A stretch of 64,000 nt of DNA from Centrapalus pauciflorus (lineage: Eukaryota; Streptophyta; Magnoliopsida; Asterales; Asteraceae). A model generated the notes under the pieces. The model was not told where the DNA came from and made no database searches. It saw only the letters and a program-made list of their open reading frames with translations. The position numbers were made by a program, and so were the translations under genes. Shown here one piece after another: positions 35,169 through 52,912 of this stretch (position 1 is the first letter of the stretch; every line of letters begins with the position of its first letter). The stretch is taken from the NCBI GenBank assembly GCA_020465985.1, contig JAANYP010002972.1:62001-126000 (forward strand). The letters run 5' to 3'.

Positions 35169-35848
35169 TGTCATTTATGCTCTAAGAGATCACATGTCTT
35201 AAACTACACAAGTTTCTCAGAATAGCTTTGACAGACGAAGGTCTCCATGTTCTATACTTAGCCAATTTCTGAAACCTTGGACAGCTTGGACGAAAACAGG
35301 TTTGACAAAATAATTTTTAACTTCAAACCTGTTCTGTTGAACAAATCTCTAACCTGCTCACTCTCTCAATCTGTCATACAAGACAGTGTCTTGTAACCTA
35401 ATCAGCTATTGAACAAAACCTGTTCTCATATAGATGCATAGGTTGAATGAACAGCTTGAGGAATGAACAGCTTGTGATGAAACCTGTTCATCACAGGTTT
35501 GAACAACTGCTTAGAACATCAGTTTTAATTATCTTTCTTCATAATTAAGTTACTTAATTCCTGTATTTTTTTAACTTATTTACCTACGGATAATGTGTGT
35601 TAACGTGTGTTAGTGACTAGAAAGGTTCAAGTGGTCTGACAACCATTCTGACATGGCAAACCGTTCCGTTTTCCATTAAAGAAAATTTTAAATCAACCGC
35701 CCAAACCTTTCTCTCTCCTACTCACTCACATTCAAATCTTATAAATACCTTCTTTCACTGTTTCATCTTCTTCTCTACTGCTTCCATAAATATCCGAAGA
35801 ACCCTAAATCGACTAAGTGTCCAGTATCCTTCAATCCACTTCTCTCAA
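35169..35848 (+). other. Copia-C spacer between RNase H and the 3' frame
   Basis: About 680 bp without a coding match. The words GAACAGCTTG and AACCTGTT recur six or more times (35280-35510). The last part has promoter-like features, described separately. Confidence 0.6.
35740..35747 (+). promoter_or_regulatory. Candidate TATA box of an internal promoter for the Copia-C 3' frame
   Basis: TATAAATA lies 109 bp before the ATG at 35849. A pyrimidine-rich patch (CTTCTTTCACTG to CTCTACTGCTTCC, 35748-35785) follows at the distance expected for a plant transcript start. The ATG context AAATGGCT is good. This would allow a subgenomic mRNA for the 3' frame. It is inferred from sequence only. Confidence 0.45.
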
Positions 35849-37036
35849 ATGGCTCACCAAAACAACCCTCTACTTCTAGTATTCGTTGGTAATGATGTTA
35901 GAAAAAAAATCCCACAGTCACAAAGATGCTCACCTTGAAACCCACTAACTATATTGCCAACCTAACCATTCCCAAAAACTACATGGGTAAAGTTTATGAA
36001 AACATGGTGGAGCTTCTGAAAGTTCACCCCCTGCACTATGCGATGACTGCATCTCCTGGTGTCCTGTACCAGGAGATGGTGTATGAGTTTTGGTATACAT
36101 GTGCCTATGATCCATCAACCAAAACCATCAGGGGAACCATCCTCAATGGGACTCAGACCATTGAGATAACAACTGCTCTTCTCAGGGAAGTTTTTCATCT
36201 TCCTGTTGCTGAAACATATGACCAGCCACAACCTGAAAATGATCAGATGGGCAATTTGCTACGCTTCGGTGGTGTAGCAGAACCCAAAGTTGGAGCCACT
36301 CTGTTCAGAAGGGATTTATCACCTACATATAGCTTCCTATTTGCCTCAGTGGTGATGTGCTTTAGCAGCAAGGTTGGTTCATTTGACCAGCTTAGCAGAG
36401 ATGAAATCCCCATAGTCCTACAGCTTGTGGATAGGAGTACACTGAACATGGCTCCTTGGATTTTTGTGAATCTAAGGAACTTGGTGAAGCAGGAAACTCA
36501 CCTAGCTGCTGTCAGATATCCAAGGTTTTTGAGCCTCATAATCAGACATGTTTGTGGTGAGCAACTCTACAACTCTCAGCCCCTGTTACTTACTGCTGCA
36601 TTCCCTGTCATTGGGAATAGAGTTTTCTACACTCCAGTTCTTCCCAATGAACCTCCTCTCTCTACACCAATAAGGAGGTTACTTGATTTGGTGGAAGGAC
36701 CCTCTGCTGTGAGGGTGGATCCAATGGCTGCTCCCAAGAGAAAATCCAAATCCAGGACCAAGGTGATCAAAAGGGGCCTGGAATCGACTGAAGCTGAGCC
36801 TATCCTCAAGAAGGCTAAAGCAGTTAAGTCCAAGTCTGCCCCATTAGCCTCAGTGGCTGAGGGGGAGCAGACTTCTCACCCTGGTTCATTTGTTGAACCT
36901 GAAGCCTTTGTGGCTGGTGCCTCTATGGGACCTGAGACCATGGAACAGGTTATCCCCCTGTTTCTGATCGAGTCTCATCACCAGTCCAAGCACAACTCCC
37001 TGCTACTTCTCCTCAATCTCCCACAATGTCACAATA
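35849..37036 (+). pseudogene. Copia-C 3' frame (retroelement ORF3), N-terminal part
   Basis: The likely start is ATG at 35849 (MAHQNN). The frame slips in a run of eight A (35892-35899), and the main open frame runs from 35926. The body shows HPLHYAMTASPGV, EFWYTCAYDP, TTALLREVFHLPV, SFDQLSRDEIP, STLNMAPW and YPRFLSLIIRHVCG. This arrangement is known to me from 3' frames of Asteraceae copia elements, and element F carries the same protein. No enzyme motif or signal peptide. After residue 250 it becomes Lys/Ser-rich. Gypsy-2 interrupts it at 37036 and it resumes at 47819. Function unknown. Confidence 0.8.
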
Positions 37037-37266
37037 TGTAACAACCCAACTTTTAGCCCAACAAAAATCTGATCATTGAACCAATAATGTAATATTATTA
37101 CATTATTTTGAATTATAATTTAATTAAGTTTTTGAATTATTTAATTAAATTATATAAATATTTAAAATATGAATTATGAATTAATAAATTATTAAGATAA
37201 TTAAATGAAAGATATATAAGATACGAAATTAATAGTGGGTTAAGTAGCAAACGTAACTAGTCAAAA

Positions 37267-37274
37267 TATATAAA
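37267..37274 (+). promoter_or_regulatory. Gypsy-2 LTR TATA box
   Basis: TATATAAA, followed about 30 bp later by TCACTCTCTCTCTC, a pyrimidine patch typical of plant transcript starts. The same arrangement is at 43864-43871 in LTR2. Confidence 0.6.
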
Positions 37275-37754
37275 TGGAATATAATTCATAAAATCAAATT
37301 TCACTCTCTCTCTCTCTAAGACTTTCTCTGCTCTCTCTCTCTCATACGTTTCTTCATTTCAATACATCATCAAGAATCAAAATCTTGCAAATCAAATTCA
37401 AGATTTGTTTCAAGAAACAATTAAGCAAGCATCAAGCAATCACAACCTACAACAATTCAAGGTATATTTTATGTTTAAATTGTTCTTTTATTCATTTGAA
37501 TGCTACGGTTCTTGGGTTTTGGATGAACATCAAATTAAGCTTTAAAGTCATGAAATTATGCAATCTTCAAGTGTTAAAATGAAATTAAAACCCATGCATG
37601 TCCATATTGTGTGTTTATTCATCATAATTTAGAAGCATCAAATCAATCCTTAACTTCCTAAATTGTTGCTGTCATTACTGAAAAAAGAAAGAAAAACAGA
37701 AAGTGCATATGTGTGTCTGTGTTTTTGCATGAACCGAAACCCACCAAAGGGGGG

Positions 37755-38409
<655 letters not shown>

Positions 38410-38576
38410 ATCCTTAATACCGAAACGAAGCATGTAGCAGCCGAGTATATATATACATGTATGTAATGGTTTCGTATGCATGAGTGTGTGTGTGTGCCAT
38501 GCCATAAATAGAAATGAAAATACATGAGTGCAGTGTGTGTGTGCAGTCTTGTAAAAACAGAAAACAGTAGCGGTAC

Positions 38577-38629
<53 letters not shown>

Positions 38630-38920
38630 GATTAGTGTGTGCAGTGTGTGCACACTATGTGTGCAGCCGAGGGTATCCATATATAAATATTATCATATAG
38701 CATGTGTGAGCTGTCTAGTAGATGTAAAAGCAAAACAGCAGCAAACTTCCAGAATTAACATAAATAGAGTATGTGTGTGTGAAGTGTGTGTAAAAAGAAA
38801 CAACAACAACCTCTTCTCTTTATTACAATCTCGGATGTGTAAGGGTGTTGTGTGTAAAAGTCCAGCAGCCATATGTATATAAGTAATTAGATTATATGAG
38901 TACCAAATTAAAAAGTGTTG

Positions 38921-39066
<146 letters not shown>

Positions 39067-40826
39067 GTGATCAATTAATTGAAATCAAGACTTATAAATT
39101 CAATAGAATGACATCAACAAATAAAGTGTATGTAGATGTATGATCATGTATAATTAAACAATCAAAGCACACATTATTGATCAAATTATTGATGCATATT
39201 TCATAATTATAAGACTTGGATTATATTTAAGTATATAATTCATTCTAATGCACGTTATTTTTATTTCATAAATGTGAAGTTTACATGAAAGAAAGCATGT
39301 ACATGATGGTTATAAGTTTAATATGATTGTGATCATAACACATAAATGGTATTCAAATACATGATCAATGATATAATTTGACATAAACTTATGAGAATTG
39401 GATTATAAAATCCAATTGAAAGCATATGATATTATTGAGAAATGAATAAGTCTTATGATCAATTAAATGTGCTTAAGCGAATACACATGTTTAAATAAGC
39501 CTAAATATGATCATGTATGCAAGTGTATGCATTATAACACATGTCCATGAAAAATGACAAAAATACTTATATGTCATTCAAATCATTTAAAGCATATTTC
39601 ATATATGACAAATATAACTATTGAACCTTGAAAGAAAGAATTCTAAATGAAATTAATGAACATATGATAAAAATATAAGATTTTGAGATCAAAGATCAAC
39701 GAATGAATCTTGAGCATAAATGATGAACACTGAATAAATTATTCAGATGATATAAAGACTAATAAATATCAGAACTGATATTTATAACAGATTGAGCAAC
39801 GAGCAAGATGATGAGCAACTGAAAGTCTGACATAAGTCAGCTTGTGAGCAACCGAGCCAGAGCCAGTAACAGTGAGTTGTAGATTTCACTTTAACTGCAT
39901 ATTATGTGAATTGAGACTTTTGTTGCTCTATTCTGATTTATTTGATATTCTGATCTTGAGCTTATTGATATGTTGTCATAGTATATTTACTATGATTTGT
40001 TGAGCTGAGTATTTCTTCCTCTAGATTCGATTCTTTGACGAGTCATTTGATTGTTAAGCTTAACACCATCACTATTGCTCAGTGTTGGGTTAATGTTAGG
40101 CTTATGATGTGTTGATTTACGTGATGAAAGCACAGAGGGTAGCTAGAGCTGAGCATTCCAATGATATCCATATAGAGCTTTTACTGGTAGCTAGCCCAGT
40201 ACGTGGCTGATCCCCACTAATGATGCGTGTGTATGGATTATCATCATCCGAGCATTCCTTGTGAATTTGTCTAAAAGTCTCAAGAGCAACAACAGTTTTT
40301 ATAACTGGGAGCTGAGCAAAGTCGCGCATCAAAAGAGCATTAATTGGCCAATGACCCTTCGAGATTGAGCTGTGCATGAGCCTAGTGCAGTGCATATAGA
40401 GCTGAGCCGTGCATGAGCCAAGTGCAGTGCATGTGCTTCCGCGTTCATAATTGCATGTTAAATGTGAAATTCTACATTCTCACTAAGCAAATAAGCTTAC
40501 CCGTTGTTGCATTATTTTTCAGGTAAAGGCAAAGGATTGGCTGGACCTAGTTCATAGGTCAGGAATCTGAAAGAGCTTGAAGTGCTTTAGAACCTGTTTC
40601 AACACCTTGGTATTTGGTTGATAATAGAGCTTTGGGGTTCGGGTCTAGTTTGTATTATGTGATTTGATGTAATAGTCTAGATGTTTGTACCTTGCTACTC
40701 AAATTCTGTCTCTGTTTGTAATTAACTTTTATTCCGCAACTGTTAATTTTATCTTAGTTTCATGATTATTGCGTTGCTACTGGGCCTTGACTTGAGACCT
40801 TTGAGAAATCAGAGGGTCTCACAGGA

Positions 40827-40838
40827 TGGTATCAGAGC
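40827..40838 (+). promoter_or_regulatory. Gypsy-2 primer-binding site
   Basis: TGGTATCAGAGC, three bases after LTR1, complementary to initiator Met-tRNA. Confidence 0.92.
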
Positions 40839-41024
40839 AATAGTTTGAGTGAATCATTGTATTACGTGTAATACATGATCTCAAACTTGTGCAATGCTAT
40901 AGTATCAATCATGACAGGATGGCTTGAACTAAGATAGGTTTTAGAGACTAGTAGGACGGGGCATGAAAGGGTACAATGTGCTAGGCTAATGATCTAAATG
41001 TTTAGTGATTTATATTTCAGAGCT

Positions 41025-42269
41025 ATGTCAGGAGAAGGTGGACCATCAGGTGGCATGACCCCAGAGCAAGTCCTGGAAATGATGCAACAACTAATAACCC
41101 AGAATAATGAGCAACAAAACAAGTTTATGCTAGAGCAAATTGAATCAATAAAGAAAACTGAAAAGAGAAATAAACATAAAAAGAAACAAGCTGAACAGTC
41201 AAGCGAATCAGATTCAGATAATGAGCATGTCAATAAACGAGCTGTGCAGCCAAAAGGCTGTAGATTTAAAGACTTCAAAGCAAGTGGTGCCTTAACGTTT
41301 AAAGGCACAGTAGATCCAATAAAAGAGTTAGATTGGATAAGTCATACTGAAGAGATCTTCATTATCTCAGAATGTCTGGACAGCAATAGAGTTAAGTTTG
41401 CTACAGCACTGTTCATTGGAGCTGCTAGAGCCTGGTGGAAAACACAAAGGAGCATCTATGGTGAGGAAACAAATACGACACTGGATTGGGAGCAGTTCTT
41501 GGAGATGTTCAACGCCAAATACTGTCCAACAGATAAACAAGACGAACTCGAGATGCAGTTGATGCAATTAAAACAAGGAACTAAGACCGTTGATGAATAC
41601 GAGCATGAGTTCTCGAGACTTTGCGGCTACTCGTCATATCAAGTAGCAACTGAAGAACGTAAGATAAACCGATTCAGACTGGGTCTGAATCCAACATATA
41701 GAAGACAAATGAGCAGCATAAAGTTCACGACGTATCTCAGCATAGTGGAAGCAGCAAGAATGGTGGAGCGGGAATTCACAGATTCTAGTTGTGAACCCGT
41801 TATGATGGCTATAAGTCCTACTTGTCCATCTCCACCTAAGAAACAGAAGTCCAGTAGATTCTTCGGTTCATCAAAGTCCAGTCAGCAGCAGTCACAAGCA
41901 TCCTCTACACCTCAGAAGACTAGAGTCTATTCCCTACAGTCAGGAGCACGACCGTGTAAACGCTGTAACAAATTTCATAGCGGACGCTGCAACCCTAGTG
42001 ATGTGACATGTTACACTTGTAACCGGATTGGACATGGAAGCGATGAGTGCCCAGAAAGAAACGACATATGCTACAACTGTGGAGAGCGTGGACATTATGC
42101 CAAGCATTGCCTAAATGCACACCGGCTTACTAATCAGGAACAACCAGTTGGCAGAGCAATTCAACAGAGTGCTACAAAGATACCTACAGCTAAGGCGCGA
42201 GCTTTCCATATAACTGCTGAGGATGCCGAGGAGACACTAGAGACGCCAAAAGACCATAACGGTAACTAA
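41025..42269 (+). CDS. gag: Gypsy-2 Gag polyprotein (intact, about 414 aa)
   Basis: Start chosen at ATG 41025 (MSGEGGPSGG), just after TATATTTCAGAGCT; a longer in-frame ATG at 40998 is possible. Order: a Gln/Lys-rich N-terminus likely to be helical (residues 12-60), an acidic Ser/Asp patch (about 60-67), the retrotransposon Gag domain (about 80-250, with FKGTVDP, GAARAWW and LMQLKQGTKTVDEYEHEFSRL), then Cys motifs CKRCNKFHSGRC (about 311), CYTCNRIGHGSDEC (329-342) and CYNCGERGHYAKHC (349-362). Both CCHC knuckles keep all ligands. The protein would assemble particles and package RNA. It ends in TAA with no overlapping pol. It is the only undamaged long retroelement frame here. Confidence 0.93.
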   Translation: MSGEGGPSGGMTPEQVLEMMQQLITQNNEQQNKFMLEQIESIKKTEKRNKHKKKQAEQSSESDSDNEHVNKRAVQPKGCRFKDFKASGALTFKGTVDPIKELDWISHTEEIFIISECLDSNRVKFATALFIGAARAWWKTQRSIYGEETNTTLDWEQFLEMFNAKYCPTDKQDELEMQLMQLKQGTKTVDEYEHEFSRLCGYSSYQVATEERKINRFRLGLNPTYRRQMSSIKFTTYLSIVEAARMVEREFTDSSCEPVMMAISPTCPSPPKKQKSSRFFGSSKSSQQQSQASSTPQKTRVYSLQSGARPCKRCNKFHSGRCNPSDVTCYTCNRIGHGSDECPERNDICYNCGERGHYAKHCLNAHRLTNQEQPVGRAIQQSATKIPTAKARAFHITAEDAEETLETPKDHNGN

Positions 42270-43633
42270 GAACAAGTTTCTTATATGATTAAATGATTTA
42301 GTTCCATTACCATATGAATTTCAATTCCAAAATAAGTATGGAGTTAACTGTACAACCCTGTCATCGATAGTGAATAATGCGGATGACATATGGGTTGTAT
42401 CAGTTTAAGATACTATACAAATACATTTCCAATCAGAAATTATACCTATAAAACAATATAGGTATTGTAACCTGAATCGTGTATGATTCAAAGAATCTAA
42501 GAAATCAAAATATAATCCTAAACACCAGCTACTTCGTAAATCCTTGTAATTTGAATGATTACAGCGTGTCTTATAATGAGACAGAGGGAGAAGTTGTTGA
42601 TCCAATAAAATCAATGAGAAGATGATCCTTTGAACCAAATTGTCAAGCACCGAAAGACAACTTGAATAGAAATTAAAGAATTCAGAGGCACAAAGCGAGA
42701 GTGACAAAGAAATAAATTAAGATTTCTGTAAGTCAAGCATTTGGTCATGAATGGCTAATGAAAAGCCTGTCATATGCCAAAATAAATGTAAGAATGGATT
42801 CTCATTATGTTGACGCGAGACAAGTGAGATAGCCAATATGGAATTTCTATTCCACCTAACTGCGCTTAAAATTAAAAGATTCTGCCAAAAGAGTGAAGTA
42901 ATCTTAAATTCATAGATTCATTAATAAAAGTCAAACATAAGTTTGTAATTAAATGGAATTCTTATTCCATTTGCTTGTCAGTGCAAAGAAATTGCAAGTC
43001 TTCACAACAAGTCAGCGCTAATCAGAAATAGTTAAGTGATTGATGGTGATGACATCATCCATAAATGAAGTACTTCCTAAAGTACAGATATCAGATTCTC
43101 AAAAGCTCTACAGCTAGTTCCAAAGGAAAATAAAAGAGAAATTTGAGTTGATTAATGTATTGAATTGCTATTCAAATTGATTGAAGCATATTTTAAATCT
43201 CAAAAATCCATAAAGTGAATATATAAATGAAAATTCTGCAATAATACAGATGAAAGATTTAAAAAGCCATAATTGGCTCAAGAGCAAAAGAAAGAGATAT
43301 ATGAGCTAACTCATGAATTGAGTTATTGTCTGAATTGATTAAGGCATAAAGCTTATATATTAAGAATATGAATAATAAGTCAGAACTTCTAAAATGATAA
43401 AACAGCATAGTATTGAATCAAACATAAACTCTGGAAAGAGAAATTTTAAATTCTTATGCTTAAGAATCTCAAAGAAATAAAAGATATGAAATACAGATGG
43501 TGCTCGTTCAGTGGAAACACCACAAAAGTTCGTATCAGTCTTGGGAATCAGGATATCATAAAAGCTATCTGCCCAAGTCTGTTCGAACATATCTTACTTC
43601 GGGGACAAAGTTTGTGCGTGGTGGAGCCCATTC
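42270..43633 (+). other. Gypsy-2 internal region after gag, no pol
   Basis: 1.36 kb, AT-rich, stops in all frames. I looked for DSG/DTG, YxDD, zinc HHCC and DDE blocks and see none. The last 40 bp (ACTTCGGGGACAAAG, then GTTTGTGCGTGGTGGAGCCC) resemble the pre-LTR sequence of Gypsy-1 and probably contain the plus-strand primer. Confidence 0.7.
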
Positions 43634-47813
<4,180 letters not shown>

Positions 47814-50800
47814 CAATACTCAAGGAGAAAATCTTTAGCTAGAAAGAAACTATCATCCTAAACCAGCCCCTCTGATCCCTCTCAACAGGAATCAGTTGAA
47901 AAAGAAGCAACCCATGCTGCCTCTCCTATTTTGGGAGAAGGTTCAGCACCTTTGGAGCAGGCTTCACTCCAACATGAGTCAACCCAGAGTCAGCCTAGAC
48001 CCTCTGGTTCCTCCCAACAGGAACCAGTTGTACAAATGGAGACTACCACATCCACTATCCCAGCCTCCCAACAGACTGAGGATATTGAAAGACAGGAGTT
48101 CACTCCACTCCATACTGAGTCGACACAGTCTCCACCTCATACTTCTCCTACACCATCTGAGTCTGCACGAGGTGCCAAAACTGCTGAAACAGACCATCCA
48201 GCAGATTAGCCTCAAACTTCTGCTCCTGTGATGCAGCTGTTGTACACCCAACAACTGTTGAAAGACCATCTTTCCAAGCTGATGAACCAAAGGGAAAGGA
48301 CCATCCCTCTGGTGAGGCTGCTCCCTAAATGCAAATTCCATCAGCAGGTTTCACCACTGCTGATGTTGAAATGCACATCCCCTCTCCCCATGAAAAGGTA
48401 CCTACAAACCAAGGTACTGCTGAGGGAACCACCCCAGGTCTTAATGAAGGTGTTGCAACACAAGCAGCATCTGAAAGGCCACAAACCCCTACCACCTCTC
48501 CTAATGATGCAGATATAACCACTGCTGAAGGATCTCTTGACCCTTCCAAGCTGGGCCATCTCACTATGCCCAGGCTATGGAACTCCTTTCTAAAGTATCC
48601 CTACCTTCCCCCACAAATCCTCAAACACCTGCCTCATCCTCATCCCATTCTCATTCTTCACCATCAACCCAATCCAAACAATCCACACGTACTCTTCCAT
48701 CCCCCAAAGATCTTCCTTTGAAGGATCAGCTTTCTTTGCTGACCAACAAAGTTGGTTCTTTGGAAAACTCAATGACCTCCCTACCTTCCATAATCTCAGA
48801 CTCTGTATCTGCACAGCTTAAAGGATTTTTTGATTCGTTCAAGACTTCCTTTCCAACCCCTCCTCCTCAAGCTAATCAATCCTTACAGCTGCTTGCACTC
48901 ACTGCATAGCTACAAACACTCTCTACTACCCTCTCCTCCATTCTTTCTACTTAACAGGATTCTATGTCCTCTCTGGAAGCTGTCTCCCAACAGTTGTCAA
49001 CTCTCCTAAACATTTGCACAAATACTCTTCCTTCCACGTTGGCCAGCTTGAACACTTTAGTAGTCTCTCTGTCAAATTCTGTGTCATCAAACCTTAATGA
49101 TATGCATGATTCTCTTGAATTAAATCTTGCACAGCTTCAAAGTTTGCTTTTCACAGCTTTTGCCATGGAAGCCAACTCTCAGCTGTCCTCTCTTGCTACT
49201 TCCCAATCTGCCTCTCTTCAAACCTGTCTTGCCCAACTTGCAAAGGTAAAGGACAACTTGGTTTTCTTAGTGCATAGCCTTGTTGGCCCTAAACCTGCTG
49301 CCAAAACTACTGCAAAGCCTGCTGAATTCATTTCTCCAGGCAGACCTAGTGTTGAAGGCTAACTGTCATCTCCTTCAAAGGGGGAGAAGATATCTGCCTC
49401 AAAGACCAAGTCTAAGGGGGAGAAATCTTCATCTCCCTCTAAGGAGAAATCAGCATCTATAGGTCAACCAGCAGGTGCTTCACAAACAGGTTCTACTGTG
49501 GATGTCTCCCAATCAACTGAAGCTGCTCAGCCTACTCAGGCAGGATCTCCAAACCCTGCACCATCTAAGGGGGAGGAATCCATTCCTGGGGACAGGCCAA
49601 GCAGAAGAAGACATCTAATACTGGAGCAAACAGAAGAAGAAGAAAAGGAAGAGGAACCTGAAGCTGTTCTAACCACAACAGCTAAAGGAAAGAGGAAAGC
49701 CTCAAAGGACCTTGACTACCTCAAAGTTGCTCAACTGAAGTTTGACAAGGCCAGAGCCAAAGAAATGGGTGTTTTCATGGAGACCTATTATGAATATAAA
49801 GAAGAGCATCTTCGAGCCTTAGAAAAGCTAAAGAAAGATGAGGCCTCTGCTAAGGCTGCAAAAGCCTTTGCATACAAGGAGGCAAGAAAGTTAAAATGCC
49901 TCCCTTGGATGTCCAAAGGAAACTGCTAGAGGCTGCCAAAGAGTCAGTGGTTGAGAAGGAAGGAGAGAAAGAACAAGGTGCTCAGGTTCTGTGACAAAGT
50001 CTAAGTCATCATCCTCCTCTACAAGAGCCCAGATTCACTTTGACAACCTGGCAAGAAAGAAGTTCTTTGATGTTGCAAACAAAATGTTTGCCAAAGAGAC
50101 AATTGTCAAAGTTGTTCCCATTTCAAAGAAAGCCAAACAGTAGAAACTACAGATAACCAGAATGGGTGCTGAAGGTCCAGAACTGGAAGCATATGAACAC
50201 ACTGATGTTGCTCAAATGGGATTCAGAGAATGGGTGGAATTGGTAGTTGCCCTGATCCAGTCTAAGTCTGAAACTGCTAAGACTATCAGGGCATATGTCA
50301 AAATGTTAATGGAGAGAGTCAAGAATCTTGGCATGATTCCAGAAGAACAAATTAAGGGCACCTTAGTGGTTGAACCCAAGATAAAGGCCAGGAGGAGGAG
50401 AAAGGAAACTGAGCTGGAAGAACTCCTGATAATGATTGATCATAGGTGATGTAGCTGTTGAGATCAACGGAGTAGATCACAGCCTGCCCAGGGGAGTGGA
50501 ACATGAGAAAGACAAGCTGATAAAGGAACATGAGCTTGGGGTATTTTTGTAAATCCCCTATCAAAGAAAAAGTGTTTCCAGAGAGCATCAGATTTACACA
50601 AGGTTGGTCTTAAGCAGCTCATTGCTTTTAGACTTGCAAACTCCTTAAAAAATATGTAAGATGGAGAGCAGCTATCTGGGAACAGCTTAAAGGGTTCCAT
50701 GAGAGAGGAGAGCTTCAACATCCCAACTTCATGTTCCTAAGAAATGAAATGGAGGAAATTGAAGAAACCAGGGAGCATTTCGAGCATATGTTCAAAGAAG

Positions 50801-50845
50801 AAGAACCACCACAGCTTGGAGGTCCATCTGCTGCTGAGTAGATGA
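47814..50845 (+). pseudogene. Copia-C 3' frame (ORF3), C-terminal part
   Basis: After Gypsy-2 the frame resumes with a Pro/Ser/Thr/Gln-rich region (for example SGSSQQEPVVQMET and IPASQQTEDIERQE, 47931-48209). A Ser/Leu-rich helical region follows (LNTLVVSLSNSVSSNL, 48964-49362), then a Lys/Glu-rich coiled-coil-like region (49620-49910, GKRKASKDLDYLK and RALEKLKKDEASAKAAKA), then a short tail (50162-50449). It is cut by several stops and shifts. One, TAA at 48952-48954, replaces a CAA still present in element F. The whole protein must have exceeded 1000 residues. No catalytic motif; role unknown. Confidence 0.75.
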
Positions 50846-51154
50846 AGAATGGAAGCTGTCCATTAGTTGGACAGGCTTGCCGTTACTTGCTCCCACCATC
50901 AACAGTCCAACATGTTGAATTTCTTTATGTAAATAAGTTTTACTCAACTACATTAGTTGTAACTTTTCTTTTACATCAATTGTAATACACTTTAGTACAT
51001 TAGTAGTACTCTTGTAAGAACATATGTTGGTTGTAATCAAAATTAGTATATATAAACTGATCCTTTACTCTACTTCAATGTTGTAAATTCAGCAAAGTGT
51101 ACTGTAAAAATATATAATGATTATTGATAAAATCATCTTAGACTGATTATTAAA
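50846..51154 (+). other. Copia-C 3' untranslated region
   Basis: About 310 bp of AT-rich sequence between the end of the 3' frame and the PPT. Nothing else seen. Confidence 0.55.
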
Positions 51155-51167
51155 AATAGGGGGAGAT
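51155..51167 (+). promoter_or_regulatory. Copia-C polypurine tract
   Basis: AAATAGGGGGAGA directly before the 3' LTR. A second similar run, TTAGGGGGAGAT, occurs inside the LTR at 51210-51221. Confidence 0.85.
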
Positions 51168-51168
51168 T

Positions 51169-52912
51169 GTTAGGCACAAAAAGGCCTCAGTCAAACCTGT
51201 TCTACATCTTAGGGGGAGATTTTTAATCAAACTTGTTTGATGCGCTTGAAGGTATAATTTAAGGTCTGCTAATGCCTTATTGAAACCTGAAAAGTGATTT
51301 GCAATATAAGTAAAAGCTTTTTACCCTGTTGCATTTGTTGCAACTAAGGCAGAATGTCCAAGCTGTTCATTCTGTTGAACAGGCTGGACATAAACTGTCT
51401 ACACTGCTCTATCCTGTTGAGCAGCTTGGACAAATACTAAGTGTTCTGTTCTTTGTGAACAGAATGTTCTTTGTGAACAGAATGTTCTTTGTGAACATGC
51501 TAAACACTTTACGGAATATGTTTCCATGTCCTCATGTATTATTTTGGACTACAAGATCAGTTACGAAGTCAAAGACAAAGTGGAAAAACAGATGCTGCAA
51601 AAGCTGCCTACGCTGTTCTGTTACATAAAGACAAAGGGATATCTGAAATGGGTGACTCTTAGTACATCCTATGTGACGATAGCAGTCTAAGTTTAGATAG
51701 CATTTTGTCTAAGTCTATGTACTTGATATTAGATACTAACAAGTGTTTGATATATGTTGGATTATGTATGTTTGATATTGATTGTTTGTATGTTTGAACT
51801 TGGTGTAATGTATTACAAGAAGTTCAAACATAAAGTTTAAAGATAAATTCAGACATAAGATAAAACATAAGTTCAAACATAAGTTTGAATGATGAGGTTC
51901 GACTTTAGGTATTGATTCGAATTTGTCTAGGAGGACAAGTTCGAATAAGGCCTTGGGCCAGATTTGAATTTGTCCTAGACAAACTCGAATCTGTCAGTAT
52001 AATTAAGGGTTAATTCGATTAATTATTAGACTTTTGCAGAATTTGTCAGACGATTAGCAGAAGGCGATCTCGAACTTGATTGCAATCAGAGAGTTTCTTG
52101 AGGAGAGAATCACTGTGTTGGGGCGTTCTAAGTTGTTCGTCTATCATCGTGGTAGTCTCCGTGTTTCGGTGTGCGTGATATATCCGTCAAGCTACTAACG
52201 AGGATTCCGCACTCGTTGGAAGGTGTCCCGTCAAGATAGGTACCGTAGTCAGGCGACCTTACAGTGACATAACATTTCTTATATCAAAATAGCCTTAACA
52301 GAAGATGAAAGGTTCAAAGTTGACATTCCTCTTTTTGTTAAAGCCTTCTGTAACAGAGACAAAAAGGAAAAGACAAAGATTCTGCCATGTAAAGACAAGT
52401 CTGCTTTATCAAAATGTGCAGAAAAGTTGTTTTGTCTTTTTGAAAAGACATCCCACTATCTCCTTTGTCCAATGAAGAAGCTTCACTGAGATTCTCAGTG
52501 AGAGTATAAAAGGAAGCTTCTAAGGAATGTGAGAGAACTAAGAGTGAGAAATTCAGATCGTGCATAGAAGTGTGTTTTTCATGCATGCAAGTCTGCTTGA
52601 ATAAAACAGTATCGTGTGTCAAAGTTGTTCTTATTCAAGTTGTCCATCTGTGTCTTGTAAACAGTGAGTTCATCTGAGTAAGTGTATTCATAGTACCTAG
52701 TCTGAGTGTGTCTTAGATTAGTTACATATCTGTTGTATCTGTCATCTCAGCTTGAACCATTCCGCAGTTCAAGCTTGTTTGTAATTAACACTTGTTGATA
52801 ATATACACAAACATTGTGAAAAGAGTGTTGAGTTTTAAATTTGATGTATTCGCCCCCCCCCCCCCCCCTACAACTTAGAACAACATTCTAGGGAAACCTT
52901 TTGGGACCTACA
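51169..52912 (+). repeat. Copia-C 3' LTR, interrupted by a solo LTR
   Basis: Starts TGTTAGGCAC and ends GGGACCTACA. Without the 607-bp solo LTR and one TSD it is about 1.13 kb. A TATA box (TATAAAAGG, 52505-52513) and a C16 run (52853-52868) 44 bp before the end match the same features in the related fragment that follows. Confidence 0.85.
51657..52263 (+). mobile_element. Solo LTR of the element D family
   Basis: 607 bp related to the D LTR over its length (shared GTACATCCT.TGTGACGATAGCAG start and GACCTTACA end). TSD GTGAC is at 51652-51656 and 52264-52268. It begins TC rather than TG, a mutation of the terminal base pair. It is more diverged than the two D LTRs are from each other, so it records an older wave of the family. 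Confidence 0.9.

Noticed and set aside
35849..37036. Envelope-like gene for the frame after RNase H in Copia-C
   Set aside because: No signal peptide, membrane segment or fusion motif is visible; only the position resembles an env gene.
40117..40395. 92-codon minus-strand frame that recurs almost unchanged at 47107-47385
   Set aside because: The two sites are the same place in the two LTRs of Gypsy-2, so conservation reflects copying, not selection.
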